This document shows positions 8,369 to 18,184 of a stretch of 64,000 nt of DNA, in pieces. A program made the translations under genes and the position numbers. The DNA comes from Pseudomonadota bacterium (GTDB taxonomy: Bacteria; Desulfobacterota; Desulfovibrionia; Desulfovibrionales; Desulfovibrionaceae), in the NCBI GenBank assembly GCA_023460395.1, contig JAEWQB010000012.1:5899-69898 (forward strand). Direction: 5' to 3'. Below the pieces are notes generated by a model, which was given only the letters and a program-made list of their open reading frames with translations, was not told the DNA's origin and ran no database searches. How positions within the stretch are numbered: position 1 is the first letter of the stretch; each line of letters begins with the position of its first letter.

Positions 8369-10486
8369 ATGTTTCTGAACGAGCACCAGAGCAAAGAACT
8401 GTTTGAAAAGGCTGGAATTTCTGTTCCTCAGGGCATTTTGCTCACTCCGGGGAACCTTGCGGTGCCTTCTTCCATTCCCGCACCGTGGTACCTGAAGGCG
8501 CAGGTACTCACGGGCGGTCGCGGCAAGGCTGGCGGCATTGTTCGGGCGGACACGCCGGAAACCTTTATGCACGCGGCGCGGAAGCTGTTCGGCATGCGCA
8601 TTAAAGGGCATGCGGTGCCGTTTCTTCGTGTGGAATCCGCCACGGCGATTCGTAGAGAGTGCTATCTTTCCTTTGTGCTTTCCCGCCAGCGCCGGGAACT
8701 GCTGCTTACAGTGAGCCGGGCGGGGGGAATGGATGTGGAAACCTCTTCCGACGCGGTACGCCCCTTTGTCCAACGGGTTCCTTTGGCTGTTTCCGGTGCG
8801 CTATTGCGTGATCACCATCTGCGGGCCGCTTTTTTTGCACTGGGTGTGGAAAAGGAGTGGTGGCCGGGGTTTCGTGATCTTGTGAGTTCGTTGTATGCCG
8901 CTGTGCGGGATAACGGATTGCTTTTGGCAGAAATTAATCCTCTGGTGCTCACGGAATCGGGCCAATGGCTGGCGTTGGACGGCAAGGTGGAATTAGATGA
9001 CAACGTGGTGGATTTGCATCCCGACACTCTGGGGCATTATTACACGCCGGAACATCATTCCCGCGAAGAGACGTTGGCCCGTGAAGCGGGTTTAAGCTAT
9101 GTGGAGCTTTCGGGCTGGGTGGGAATTTTGGTAAATGGCGCGGGGTTAGCCATGGCTACCATGGATTTGCTGAATTATAACGGGCTTACCGCTGCAAATT
9201 TTATGGATCTTGGCGGCGCGGCAGACAGGCAGCGCATGCGGCGGGCTTTGGACCTGCTGTTTGCCAATTCACAGGTCCGGGCCGTTTTTATTAATTTGTT
9301 CGGGGGCATTGTTTCCTGTGCGGAGGTTGCGCGGGCACTGCTTGCCGTGCTGGGGGAAGAGCGTGCCCCCATGCCGCTGGTGGTGCGCATGGCTGGGTTT
9401 GAATCTGCGGAAGGACGCGCGTTGTTGCAGGGTGCTGCGCACCCGGATGTTCATATTGCCACCGAAATGCATGAGGCGTTGGACATACTGCGCCGGTTGA
9501 AGCCGGAGAACGTCACTACCGCGTCGTTTCCACGCATTGAAGAACAGGGGGCTGCCAAGCCGGTCCTTCCCCATAGTGAGCAAAAGGGCGATTTAGAAAA
9601 CGCCGCGTCTGCCGCTGGCATAGCGCTTTCCGCCGCATCGGGCGTGCTGGTGCAGGGGATTACGGGAAAGGTTGCCCAGCGGCACGTGCGCTTGATGCAG
9701 GAATACGGCACTCGTATCGTGGCGGGAGTTACGCCTTTCAAAGGTGGCGGTGAGGTACTGGGAGTGCCGGTATATGATTCCGTGCACGAGGCCTGTCTGC
9801 ATCACGACATTGCGGTTTCCGTAGTTTTCGTTCCGGCGGCAGCGGCTTCGGACGCAGTGCTAGAGGCAGCGGGCGAATCCATTCCATGGGTGGTCTGCAT
9901 CACCGAGGGTATTCCGCAAGCGCAGATGCTCGCCGCGCTGAACGCCATTCCCCCGTCCCGCACGCGTGTGGTGGGACCGAATACGCCGGGCATCATTGTG
10001 CCGGGGCAGCTTAAAGCGGGCATCATGCCGGGCAATGTGTTTTCTCCCGGTCACGTGGCGGTGTTTTCCCGCTCTGGAACGCTGACATATGAGGCGTGTT
10101 CCCGGCTTTCAGCGGCGGGTATAGGGCAATCCATTTCCGTGGGGATAGGTGGAGACTCGTTTATCGGCACGGATTTCACCGCATTGTGTGAATGTGTGCG
10201 GCATGACGTGAATACACACGCGGTGCTGGTGCTGGGCGAGGTGGGCGGGTCCGCTGAAGAGGAATTGGCTGCCTATGTGCTCCGAACCGGATTTGCCAAA
10301 CCGGTGATTTCCTTTGTGGCGGCACGCACGGCCCCGCCCGGCAAGCGCCTTGGTCACGCCGGGGCGATTCTGGATGAGCGAAGTGGCGGAGTGGAGGGCA
10401 AGTTGCAATCCATGCGCGATGCGGGTTTTGTGATTTGCCCGGATCTTTCGCGTTTGCCCGCGCTTGTCGGCGCGGTGTTGGCGTAG
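8369..10486 (+). CDS. Fused beta-alpha ADP-forming acyl-CoA synthetase (SucC-SucD type)
   Basis: In this 705-residue protein, residues 1 to ~385 resemble the succinyl-CoA synthetase beta subunit: [29 protein letters not shown], the ATP-grasp region, then [12 protein letters not shown] and [10 protein letters not shown]. Residues ~410-705 resemble the alpha subunit, with [11 protein letters not shown] and the phosphohistidine segment [10 protein letters not shown] (His ~663). The family interconverts an acyl-CoA plus ADP and phosphate with the free acid, CoA and ATP. Succinate or acetate are plausible substrates, but neither can be read from the sequence. The gene has its own transcript start region after the terminator at 8229-8262. 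Confidence 0.85.
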   Translation: MFLNEHQSKELFEKAGISVPQGILLTPGNLAVPSSIPAPWYLKAQVLTGGRGKAGGIVRADTPETFMHAARKLFGMRIKGHAVPFLRVESATAIRRECYLSFVLSRQRRELLLTVSRAGGMDVETSSDAVRPFVQRVPLAVSGALLRDHHLRAAFFALGVEKEWWPGFRDLVSSLYAAVRDNGLLLAEINPLVLTESGQWLALDGKVELDDNVVDLHPDTLGHYYTPEHHSREETLAREAGLSYVELSGWVGILVNGAGLAMATMDLLNYNGLTAANFMDLGGAADRQRMRRALDLLFANSQVRAVFINLFGGIVSCAEVARALLAVLGEERAPMPLVVRMAGFESAEGRALLQGAAHPDVHIATEMHEALDILRRLKPENVTTASFPRIEEQGAAKPVLPHSEQKGDLENAASAAGIALSAASGVLVQGITGKVAQRHVRLMQEYGTRIVAGVTPFKGGGEVLGVPVYDSVHEACLHHDIAVSVVFVPAAAASDAVLEAAGESIPWVVCITEGIPQAQMLAALNAIPPSRTRVVGPNTPGIIVPGQLKAGIMPGNVFSPGHVAVFSRSGTLTYEACSRLSAAGIGQSISVGIGGDSFIGTDFTALCECVRHDVNTHAVLVLGEVGGSAEEELAAYVLRTGFAKPVISFVAARTAPPGKRLGHAGAILDERSGGVEGKLQSMRDAGFVICPDLSRLPALVGAVLA

Positions 10487-10541
10487 CGCACCGATCCGCA
10501 ACTAACTCAGGCCGACAGGTCAAACAGGCCAAACGGGTCAG

Positions 10542-10565
10542 AACCGGCCCCAATACAGGCCGGTT
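10542..10565 (+). terminator. Possible terminator hairpin after the synthetase gene
   Basis: AACCGGCC (10542-10549) and GGCCGGTT (10558-10565) form a perfect 8-base stem 55 bases after the stop. Only GTCTC follows, with no T-run. The area also repeats ACAGGCCAAAC. Confidence 0.4.
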
Positions 10566-10608
10566 GTCTCGACAGGCCAAACTGTGTGGAGTCAATTGGC
10601 AATTCCGC

Positions 10609-10653
10609 AAAAAAGTACCGGTGCCGGGTTTGGTGAATCAAACCGGCACCGGT
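10609..10653 (-). terminator. Rho-independent terminator of the GT39 gene
   Basis: Arms 10617-10632 and 10639-10653 pair through ACCGGTGCCGG/CCGGCACCGGT and TTTG/CAAA with one bulged G. On the minus strand the stem is followed by a run of six T residues (complement of 10609-10614). Confidence 0.85.
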
Positions 10654-10783
10654 GTATGCGCTTGTGGAGAGCGTACTGTGAGACGTTTCTACGCCGGTTG
10701 GGCGACCGCGACTCCCCCTGACTCCCATTGACACCAACTGACCGCCCCATGACTGGCGGCGGCCCCTTGACTGCCAACGGTTG

Positions 10784-13132
10784 TTAGTTGGTCGGCACGT
10801 TCTTCCCTTCGTCAATCGTTCCGGCTCCCCTGGCGTTCTCGACTTTTCTGGCTCCCTCAATTTCCCGTGTACCATTCCCGGTCGCGGACGGTGTTTCGCT
10901 CGTCGGGTTTTCCGGCAGTATCGAATTCACTCCGTCCGGTGTGCCCGCCGCATTCGGCGTATTTGGCATATCTGTGGAACTCTCCGCAGTGCCGTTTTCC
11001 ACAGGCATCTGCGTTGCGGGAGAGGGCGTGCTGCCGGGTTCCGTAACGGAAGGAAGCATGCCGGGCGCTTCTTCACGGGTGCTATTCAGGGCGGCATCTC
11101 CGAGATGAGTATCCGCACCGGGGGATAGCGTGCCGGTACCGGGCGCCGGATCTGTGTCCGGCGTACTGGCTGCGTCTTGCGGAGCGCTCCGCACCACCAG
11201 CAGGAATTCGTTGGAAGGGTGGGGGTCCACCACTATCTGCCGATGGACAATATGCACGTTCACGGGCCTGTCCGGCCACGATTCCCAGTGTTTCAGGCGA
11301 AGACCGATGACCGTGTTCGGGTGCTCCTGCATGAACTGCGAGAGGGTGTCCCAGCTTTTAGTTTCAAATATTTTTGCCCCGGCATAGTAGGAGTAGGTTC
11401 CAGAATACATCTGATAGGTTGCCGGAGCATATCCTTTGTCAATGTACTCGCGCATAACTTCCGCTTGCGCTTTGGGACTCATTATTCCGTCCAGCGAGGG
11501 AGCGGTGAGCATGCCAAGCGGTAGGATGAAGGCGGTAACCAGCAGCGTGAGCAGCAACAGGCCGCCCAGTGCGCGGCGCGGCGCGGCAAACCATAGAATC
11601 GTTGCGGCAACGGCTGCCACCCCCACCAGATAATACCAGCCATCCAGAGAAACATGAAATGGCGTGCCGATGAACTGGGCGTATAGCACGCCTATGCCCA
11701 GTGCCGAAAACAGTATGGCGAACAGGCGAAACAGCAGTTGGCTCCGACCGGGCGAGAGGTCGCGTAGTCCCCGCGCAATGAGAATAGCCAGCGCGGGCAG
11801 CGTGGGTAACAGATAAACAGGGAGCTTGATGCTGACAGCGGAAAGCAGAGCAAACCCGGAAAGTACGGTAATCCACAGGTAGGCAATGCCCATGTGTTCC
11901 GGTTGACGGGTAGCCCAGATGTTCTTGTAAAAACCCGCGCTGAAGAGCCGTTGCCACGGCACGGTTACCAGCATGAGCGTCCACGGCGTCATGATGGCTG
12001 CCAGTGCGCCGAAATAGAACCACCATGGTTGGGCGTGGTGCCATGTGTCGGTGGCACGTTTAACAATCTGCTGCTGGAAAATATTGCGCAGATAGTCCGG
12101 GTCTTCCGTGAAATAGGCGGCGGCAACCCATGTAAGGCACAGGGCTGTCATAAGTCCGAAGCCTATGGCTACGTCCCACCCGAGCAGGCGTTTGCCCCGT
12201 AACCGCCACATCGCGAAAAGAACGGTGGAAAGTACCGGAAAGGCTATACCCAGTGGTCCCTTGGTTAGCGTGGCTATACCCGCGAAGAGGAATCCCGCAA
12301 TTACCCAGCCGAACGCACTTTCTTTGCGCCAGCCCCGGAAAAGGCAAATGTGGGAGAGAGTGATGAATGTGGCGAAGAGCAAGTCCATGCGTGAATAGTG
12401 CATCATCCCCACGATGAAGAAGGTGGAGAGCAGCACAAGGCCAGCGGCAAAGCCGGTTTTCCGGTCTTCACCCACCGCGCGGGCCAGCAGATAGGTGGCC
12501 CAGACAAAAAATAGTCCAGAAACTGCGGCGCCCAGCATGAAGAGTTTGGGAGACGCCTCGCCCACCAACGGGTGGAGTGCGCGGAGCAACCAGAAGTATA
12601 CGGGAGGTTTGTCTGGATAGGGCACACCGTTCATGTAGAGCACTATCCATTTTTTGGCGGAGAGCAGGTATTCATATGCGTTAGCGTAGCGAATTTCGTC
12701 AGAAAACCACAGGGCGCGTACATCAAGCGTGAACCATGTCTGCAAAACCACAATGCCGGTCAAAACCAGCATGGGAAGCCAAGCGAGGGTATTAAAACAG
12801 ATATCCAGCGGTCCTTGCGGGCCGTTTGGCTTTGGGGAGTTGTCCCGGCTTTGTGGGCCAGACGGGCCTTGCGGGGGAGCGCCGCCGCCATCGCCGGACA
12901 AGGGGGGGCGGGGTGTCTCGGAGATGCTTCCGCCGTTTTCTCCGGCTGCCACGCGGGCGGAGTTGCTCCCGGAATGGTCGGGCGCTGCGTCCTGCGGCTT
13001 AGAAGATACCAGAACGAAGTTCGGCGCGTCAGGACCGGAAGAGGGAACCCGTGCCTCAGACAAAGCGTCGGCCTGTGGCGAGGATGAAACGGGCCAGTCA
13101 CCAGATGTAGGGCGGTCGGTAACGTCGGACAT
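10784..13132 (-). CDS. GT39/ArnT-like membrane glycosyltransferase with long low-complexity ends
   Basis: This 782-residue protein has a multi-pass core of about 12 membrane segments with the first-loop acidic pair SDEIRYA (near residues 145-146), as in ArnT and protein mannosyltransferases. Such enzymes move a sugar from a polyprenyl-phosphate donor onto lipid A or protein on the periplasmic face. The core is flanked by ~112 hydrophilic Pro/Ser/Gly-rich residues at the N-terminus and a ~134-residue Pro/Thr/Ser-rich tail. AGGGAG six bases before ATG 13132 supports the long start. The gene begins three bases after the PAP2 stop, so the two form an operon. Confidence 0.8.
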   Translation of the reverse strand: MSDVTDRPTSGDWPVSSSPQADALSEARVPSSGPDAPNFVLVSSKPQDAAPDHSGSNSARVAAGENGGSISETPRPPLSGDGGGAPPQGPSGPQSRDNSPKPNGPQGPLDICFNTLAWLPMLVLTGIVVLQTWFTLDVRALWFSDEIRYANAYEYLLSAKKWIVLYMNGVPYPDKPPVYFWLLRALHPLVGEASPKLFMLGAAVSGLFFVWATYLLARAVGEDRKTGFAAGLVLLSTFFIVGMMHYSRMDLLFATFITLSHICLFRGWRKESAFGWVIAGFLFAGIATLTKGPLGIAFPVLSTVLFAMWRLRGKRLLGWDVAIGFGLMTALCLTWVAAAYFTEDPDYLRNIFQQQIVKRATDTWHHAQPWWFYFGALAAIMTPWTLMLVTVPWQRLFSAGFYKNIWATRQPEHMGIAYLWITVLSGFALLSAVSIKLPVYLLPTLPALAILIARGLRDLSPGRSQLLFRLFAILFSALGIGVLYAQFIGTPFHVSLDGWYYLVGVAAVAATILWFAAPRRALGGLLLLTLLVTAFILPLGMLTAPSLDGIMSPKAQAEVMREYIDKGYAPATYQMYSGTYSYYAGAKIFETKSWDTLSQFMQEHPNTVIGLRLKHWESWPDRPVNVHIVHRQIVVDPHPSNEFLLVVRSAPQDAASTPDTDPAPGTGTLSPGADTHLGDAALNSTREEAPGMLPSVTEPGSTPSPATQMPVENGTAESSTDMPNTPNAAGTPDGVNSILPENPTSETPSATGNGTREIEGARKVENARGAGTIDEGKNVPTN

Positions 13133-13135
13133 GGA

Positions 13136-13777
13136 TTACTCCCTGTTCCATAAGGTGAAGATAAGATAGGCGGAAACGCTGCCCAGCACTATGCCGAAAA
13201 AAATATCGCCAACGTGGTGCATGCCCAAATAAATACGGGAAAATCCGAGTAATGCAATGTACGCTCCCGTAAGAAACGGCAGTGCTGCGTTGCGGAAGAA
13301 AAAGCTCAGAGGAACGGCTCCCCCCACAATTTCAGTGGTGTGCCCGGAAGGCATGGAATTATGCCCGTGGTCCAGAGTCCACGGAGTGTAGGGACCGCCG
13401 ATATCAGGCCGGGGGCGGCCTATGCCTATTTTGAGTATGCGTGCCACTAAAAACGCAATGAGCACCTGCACCAGCACGTAGCCGAGCACAAATCGCTTGG
13501 TCTTAGCATCGTGGCGCTGTCTGGCCTTCCAGTAGATAGTTCCATAAAGAATATAGAGTGCGGGATTGCCTAATTCGGAAAACAGCAACACGGCTGTGGT
13601 CAGATTGGTGTGTTCGAGACGGTATGTGAGGAAAAATTGATAAATGGCATCGTCGTTTCCCAGAGTGAGCCGGGTGGCGATGAGAACGAGGCAAAGCGGT
13701 AAAATGCCCACCATGTGGCGCACGATGGGATAGCGCGGAGGACAGTGCGGAGAACGTGAGAGGGAGCTGTTTCGCAT
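13136..13777 (-). CDS. PAP2-family membrane phosphatase
   Basis: This 213-residue integral membrane protein shows the three PAP2 motifs: KIGIGRPRPD, PSGHT and RIYLGMHHVGD with the catalytic histidine. Family members dephosphorylate lipid pyrophosphates such as undecaprenyl pyrophosphate, or lipid A. Because the next gene, three bases downstream, is a polyprenyl-phosphate-sugar transferase, recycling of the lipid carrier or tailoring of lipid A is a reasonable inference. AAGGCG precedes the ATG at 13777. An internal ATG at 13714 is possible. Confidence 0.88.
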   Translation of the reverse strand: MRNSSLSRSPHCPPRYPIVRHMVGILPLCLVLIATRLTLGNDDAIYQFFLTYRLEHTNLTTAVLLFSELGNPALYILYGTIYWKARQRHDAKTKRFVLGYVLVQVLIAFLVARILKIGIGRPRPDIGGPYTPWTLDHGHNSMPSGHTTEIVGGAVPLSFFFRNAALPFLTGAYIALLGFSRIYLGMHHVGDIFFGIVLGSVSAYLIFTLWNRE

Positions 13778-13939
13778 GTCGCCTTATACGGGGAAACCTG
13801 ATGCCAAGCAATGGGGAGTGGGGTATCATGGGATAAACGGAACCAAGGCGCTATTGTGTTGAATACGAGTTGACCCGGAGCCATAGGGGGGGTATATGGC
13901 GCGGTTCCGCTAATAACTTTTTATCTCTGGATTTTGTAT

Positions 13940-15358
13940 ATGCTGCGCAGGTTGAAAAAGCGCTGGACCATGCCTAACGGGTATCGCGACGTCCTTAAGG
14001 TGGGCCTTCCGCTTGTAGTGAGCCTTGGTTCCACAACCATGATGGAATTCACCGACAGGGTGTTTCTCAGCCGCTATTCCCCCGATGCCATTGCGGCATC
14101 CATGCCCGCTGCTGCGGCTAATCTTGTCCCGTTGCTGTTTTTTATCGGCGTGGGCGCCTACGTGAATGTGTTCATCGCCCAGTATGACGGCGCAGCGGCG
14201 CGGGACCGTGTTGGTGCCGCGCTGTGGCAGTCGGTCTATTTTTCGATATTCGGCGCGGTGGTGCTGGCATCCACAGCCTTGCTGGCGGACCCCCTGTTCC
14301 GGTTTGTCGGGCATGCGGAATCTGTTTTTCAGCAGGAAGTGATCTATTTCCGCATTCTTTCTCTAGGGAGCGGGCTGGCTCTGCTGGCAAGTTGCCTTGG
14401 GTGTTTTTTTTCCGGTCGCGGGCTGACTAAGCCCAACATGGTTGTTAACGTCATTGCCACCGCGATTAACGTTCCGCTCGATTACATGCTTATTTACGGC
14501 GTCGGTCCCTTCCCGGAAATGGGTATTGCCGGGGCGGGTATTGCCACGGCCTCGTCGTGGGGCATGCAGGTGGTCATGTATTCTGCGTTGGTCTTTACCC
14601 GCAGGAATGACAAAGAATACGCCGTGCTGCGGGCATGGCGGTTTGACGGCGTGCTCTTCCGGCGAATTATGCGGTTTGGCCTGCCGAGCGGGTTGAACAA
14701 TTTTATCGATCTGGGCGTTATGTCCTACTTCATTTTCGTGGTGGGCCGCTTGGGGCGTGCGGAACTGGCGGCGTCCAACATTGTGTTTTCCATGGATACC
14801 GTGGCGTTTTTGCCCATGGTTGGCCTGAGCATAGCCATTTCCACTCTGGTGGGGCAGGCGCTTGGGCGTGGCAGACCGAAAGATGCGGAAGAGGCTACCC
14901 GCAGTACCCTGCACGTTGCCACGGTGTGGATGGGGTTTATGGCTCTGACCTTTGTGCTGGCTCCGCACTGGCTGATGGATATTTTCCGACCGCACGATGC
15001 CGCCGTGGATGCTTCGTGGTTTGCGGAGGTCCGGGAATCCGGCGTGGTGCTGCTGCGCTATGTGGCGGGCTACAGTCTGCTTAGTTCCACCATGCTGGTG
15101 TACTTCGGCGCGGTGCGCGGGGCAGGGGATACGCGGTTTCCCATGTGGGCCATGCTGGCCTGCGCGGTGCTGCTGCTGGTCGTGCCGCTTCAGGTTATGG
15201 AAGGCAAGCCATGGACCAGTCTTGATCTCATGTGGGCGGTGTTTACCGTCTATGTGCTGGCGCTCTGCGTGCTGGCCTACTGGCGTTTCCGCTTTGGACC
15301 GTGGCGGAGTATGCTGGTTATTGAACGGGCATCACCGGAGGCAGAGGCGGACCGCTAA
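13940..15358 (+). CDS. MATE-family multidrug/metabolite exporter
   Basis: This protein of about 472 residues has 12 predicted membrane segments in two homologous halves. MATE proteins expel drugs or metabolites using Na+ or H+ gradients. Typical elements include LPLVVSLGSTTMMEFTDRVFL near the N-terminus, the repeat AGAGIATASSWGMQ and a C-terminal GAVRGAGDTRFP. The ATG at 13940 is preferred over an upstream TTG at 13934; neither has a clear Shine-Dalgarno, and ATG 13970 is a further option. It is divergent from the PAP2-GT39 pair. Confidence 0.9.
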   Translation: MLRRLKKRWTMPNGYRDVLKVGLPLVVSLGSTTMMEFTDRVFLSRYSPDAIAASMPAAAANLVPLLFFIGVGAYVNVFIAQYDGAAARDRVGAALWQSVYFSIFGAVVLASTALLADPLFRFVGHAESVFQQEVIYFRILSLGSGLALLASCLGCFFSGRGLTKPNMVVNVIATAINVPLDYMLIYGVGPFPEMGIAGAGIATASSWGMQVVMYSALVFTRRNDKEYAVLRAWRFDGVLFRRIMRFGLPSGLNNFIDLGVMSYFIFVVGRLGRAELAASNIVFSMDTVAFLPMVGLSIAISTLVGQALGRGRPKDAEEATRSTLHVATVWMGFMALTFVLAPHWLMDIFRPHDAAVDASWFAEVRESGVVLLRYVAGYSLLSSTMLVYFGAVRGAGDTRFPMWAMLACAVLLLVVPLQVMEGKPWTSLDLMWAVFTVYVLALCVLAYWRFRFGPWRSMLVIERASPEAEADR

Positions 15359-15372
15359 AAGCGCTGTCCGCC
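15346..15372. terminator. Hairpin between convergent MATE and MTH1187 genes
   Basis: GGCGGAC (15346-15352) pairs with GTCCGCC (15366-15372), with an inner CGC/GCG step. It spans the MATE stop codon. No T-tract is present, so the terminator call is tentative. Confidence 0.35.
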
Positions 15373-15388
15373 CGCCGGGGCTGAAGCA

Positions 15389-15679
15389 TTATCTGTTTTC
15401 CAGCGCGGCGAGCTTGGAAACCATGCCTTGAGAACGACCTTTCCGCGCGTCTACTTTTAGGGTCATGTAAATGCGGTCGCAGTCAGGCTCCAGTGCACGG
15501 TAACAAGCGGAAACTGTTTGCATAACGGCATCCCACTCCCCTTCTATGCAGGTACCCATGGGGCCGGACTGATACGCCAGACCGCTTTCGCGGATAACCT
15601 GAACGGCACGGCGTACATACGCGCTGACGCTGACCCCTTTGTCCATGGGGAAAAGAGAAAGCTCGGCGAGAACAGACAT
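15389..15679 (-). CDS. MTH1187-family thiamine-binding protein
   Basis: This 96-residue protein with a ferredoxin-like fold matches the MTH1187/YkoF-like (UPF0045) family. Diagnostic segments are LSLFPMDKGVSVSAYVRRAV, SGLAYQSGPMGTCIEGEWD and IYMTLKVDARKG. Members bind thiamine or a related pyrimidine, and a precise cellular role is not established. It lies 104 bases after the DUF115 gene on the same strand. Confidence 0.85.
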   Translation of the reverse strand: MSVLAELSLFPMDKGVSVSAYVRRAVQVIRESGLAYQSGPMGTCIEGEWDAVMQTVSACYRALEPDCDRIYMTLKVDARKGRSQGMVSKLAALENR

Positions 15680-15783
15680 GACACACCTCCTGTATCTGCC
15701 GATACGCTAGCGCTGCGGGCAGAGAATGTCCATGGAGGCTCTGTGATTGGGCGAGAATGCCGCAGAGCGGCGGGCCTTGCGGA

Positions 15784-17541
15784 TTACGCGGCGCGATGCG
15801 CCTTTAGAGAGCGGGCACCCAGCGCGTAGTCCATGGTTTCCACCTTGGTGAGCACCTTGCGAGATATGGCCTTGAATTCTCCCAGATCTTTGGGCACATA
15901 GCGGTCGCGGGCGTCCCGCATGCCCGCCACATCCATGACCTCATTATACAGATACGGAAGATAGATGGGGTCTTGCCGCAGGAAAATATGAATGCTGTTG
16001 AGCAGAGAGCGAATTTCTCCGTAATTGCGGTCCGCTTTTTTGAGCAGCTTCTCCAGCCGTTTGGTGGCATGCCGCAATGAGGTCCGCCAGAGGGGTCCGC
16101 GTTCTTCGAACACGGGTTGTTCACAGGCGGCGTGGGCCTGCGCCATACGTAGGCGATACAGCTCTTGCGAGGCGGGCGCTGAAGTAAGCATGCCATCGCG
16201 CATGGCCTCGTCCAGCGTGGTATTATGGGCGGAGCCGATAACATAGCCCCCGCCGTACACGTTGTGTACGGTGAGCTTCAGCCGGGCAATGTCTTGATCC
16301 ATTTCCCGTGCGGAGGTCAGATACTGTATGCTGGTGCGGATAGGGTTTCCATCCAAGTCTTTAATCTCAAGCGCTTTGGTCACGTTCCCGGAACTATGGT
16401 GGCCTTCCGCGTGGGTCCGTTCTTTCCACGCAAAATCCTGTCCCACAAGCACCATGTCGCGCACGCCCATCCAGTGTAGCAAGCGCATCAGGGCAATGGA
16501 CACGTTGCCCGCCGCGTCCAGCACAAGGTCGTCGCGTCCGGCGATGAATGTGGCAAGCCCACCAATTGTCCATAAGGGCAATGTGGGACCGGGGTAGCGG
16601 CGGACTACTTCCGGGTTAGTCTTGGTTGAGTAAATGAGGGGAATTCCGGCGGCCCATTCCGGGTCCAGCCGTTCAAATATGTTGAGCATGCCGTCGCTGA
16701 AGTCGATAGACATGCATAGGTGCGGTCGGATGCCCACCCGTTGCAGGGGAGTGATGCTCTGCAAGGCGCTAACCACGAGGGCCGAATGGGACAGGGCGGC
16801 AAGGCGTGGACCATTTTCCGCCAAAGACGGACCGGCTCCCACAATAACGGCTTTCATGCCTTGGGCGGTATCGCGCAGCGGGTTGAGCGTGCCGTCGGAA
16901 AGCGCACGGCGGAAGTTCGCCAGTTCATTGCCCACCATAATATCCTGCGCGCGGCGCAGGGTACCCAACTCCACGCTGAGATGCTCCAGCATTTCCTTGC
17001 AGTCTCGCGCCCAGCGGGCATAGGCTGGTCCGGCCTGCTGGCTGGGGGTGTCCACGCGCAGGTGAATTCTGCCAAACAAAAAGCGCACGTCGCAGGCGCG
17101 GATGGTTTCCTGCACCACCTTACGGTCCGGCGGCAGGAAGACCAGCTTGCCCATGGAAATAAACGGACGGTAGTCAGTTTGTCCGAGGCAGGCGGCAAGA
17201 ACATCGGCGTCCGGTTCCACCACATACACCGTGTGGGAATCTCGCGTGTTGGCGAGCAGGTGGTTTATGCCGTAGCCAAGGTTGCTGCCAACCACAAAGG
17301 TAGCCTCGGCAGGCACCTGTTTGGCGGGCACCCACCCGTTGTACAGTGGGCCGGGCGGAATGGAATCGAATAAAAATTGCCCGTCCTTCATACGAAAATC
17401 CAGCATGTTCCAGCGGTTCATGCCGAGGCGGGAATTGATGTCCGCAAGCGCGGGGTGCTGCGCCGCAAGCCACTCCGTTACCGGTTGGCGAAGCGCGTTC
17501 ATAGCCGCGAGATTGTCTGTATAAAATGGCGAGTAATTCAT
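15784..17541 (-). CDS. DUF115 / MptE-like (motility-associated glycosyltransferase family) protein
   Basis: This 585-residue protein has a central DUF115 domain: AVIVGAGPSLAENGPRLAAL near residues 229-247, then HLCMSIDFSD and a downstream DMVLVGQDFAW. The domain is shared with archaeal 6-hydroxymethylpterin diphosphokinase MptE and with bacterial Maf proteins that glycosylate flagellin. A C-terminal helical region follows. Bacterial members of this size are usually Maf-like, but no flagellar gene is nearby, so the function is uncertain. The start has no clear ribosome-binding site. It follows the degenerate P-loop gene by 94 bases. Confidence 0.75.
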   Translation of the reverse strand: MNYSPFYTDNLAAMNALRQPVTEWLAAQHPALADINSRLGMNRWNMLDFRMKDGQFLFDSIPPGPLYNGWVPAKQVPAEATFVVGSNLGYGINHLLANTRDSHTVYVVEPDADVLAACLGQTDYRPFISMGKLVFLPPDRKVVQETIRACDVRFLFGRIHLRVDTPSQQAGPAYARWARDCKEMLEHLSVELGTLRRAQDIMVGNELANFRRALSDGTLNPLRDTAQGMKAVIVGAGPSLAENGPRLAALSHSALVVSALQSITPLQRVGIRPHLCMSIDFSDGMLNIFERLDPEWAAGIPLIYSTKTNPEVVRRYPGPTLPLWTIGGLATFIAGRDDLVLDAAGNVSIALMRLLHWMGVRDMVLVGQDFAWKERTHAEGHHSSGNVTKALEIKDLDGNPIRTSIQYLTSAREMDQDIARLKLTVHNVYGGGYVIGSAHNTTLDEAMRDGMLTSAPASQELYRLRMAQAHAACEQPVFEERGPLWRTSLRHATKRLEKLLKKADRNYGEIRSLLNSIHIFLRQDPIYLPYLYNEVMDVAGMRDARDRYVPKDLGEFKAISRKVLTKVETMDYALGARSLKAHRAA

Positions 17542-17635
17542 GCGTTATGACAAAGCAAAAATCACGCCATGACGCGAAAATCCAGAAAGATCGCGGGACG
17601 ATGCGCCTGTGCCCGCGCCTGCGTCCCGCAGAGTG

Positions 17636-18184
17636 TCAGCAAGTTGGCAGTCCCAGCATTTCCAGCACGTTTTCCACAAGGTCTTCGGGTTCCTTCCACG
17701 CTTGCAGAATGTAGTGCAGAGTCTGCATGCACAGGGGTTCCATCTCCACAAAAAGGGCGGAGAGGGCTTCCCGATCCGCGTCGGACGTTTTGCCTAGCCG
17801 GTGGGCCATGCGCAGAACTTCAGCCATAAGATAGAACACTGTTCCGGCTTTATGAACGGCAACGCGGACAGATTCTTCCCGCAGGGCTTCGCAGGGAAGG
17901 ACGACGATGCGTCCCGGTTCGGCGTATATGCCGCCCGGAGCAAACATAGCGGCGTTCACCTCTTCAGGAGCGGCGATACCCATGCCGAGCCGGACGCTTA
18001 ACGCATTGGCTAGCTCCCTGCGTCCGCTGCCCGGTAAACCAATGAGGACAATGCTGCCTGACGCGGGAGAGAATGCAGCGGGTCTGGCGGATTTGCCAAA
18101 TGTCCGGGACGCGTCAGGCTCTTCAACCCGGATTTTTTCTTGGATGAATCCGTCAGTGGAGAAGGAGGGGGGAAGAGTGGGCAT
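17636..18184 (-). CDS. Shikimate-kinase-like P-loop protein with altered Walker A
   Basis: This 182-residue protein has IVLIGLPGSGRRELANAL at residues 45-62, clearly derived from the GLPGSGKST loop of shikimate kinases, but the catalytic Lys and Ser/Thr are replaced by Arg-Arg. The rest (about residues 75-182) is helical and shows no family signature I recognise. The ATG is preceded by GGAG at six bases. It is upstream of the DUF115 gene on the same strand. A regulatory or structural role, rather than kinase activity, is an inference from the loop change. Confidence 0.6.
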   Translation of the reverse strand: MPTLPPSFSTDGFIQEKIRVEEPDASRTFGKSARPAAFSPASGSIVLIGLPGSGRRELANALSVRLGMGIAAPEEVNAAMFAPGGIYAEPGRIVVLPCEALREESVRVAVHKAGTVFYLMAEVLRMAHRLGKTSDADREALSALFVEMEPLCMQTLHYILQAWKEPEDLVENVLEMLGLPTC

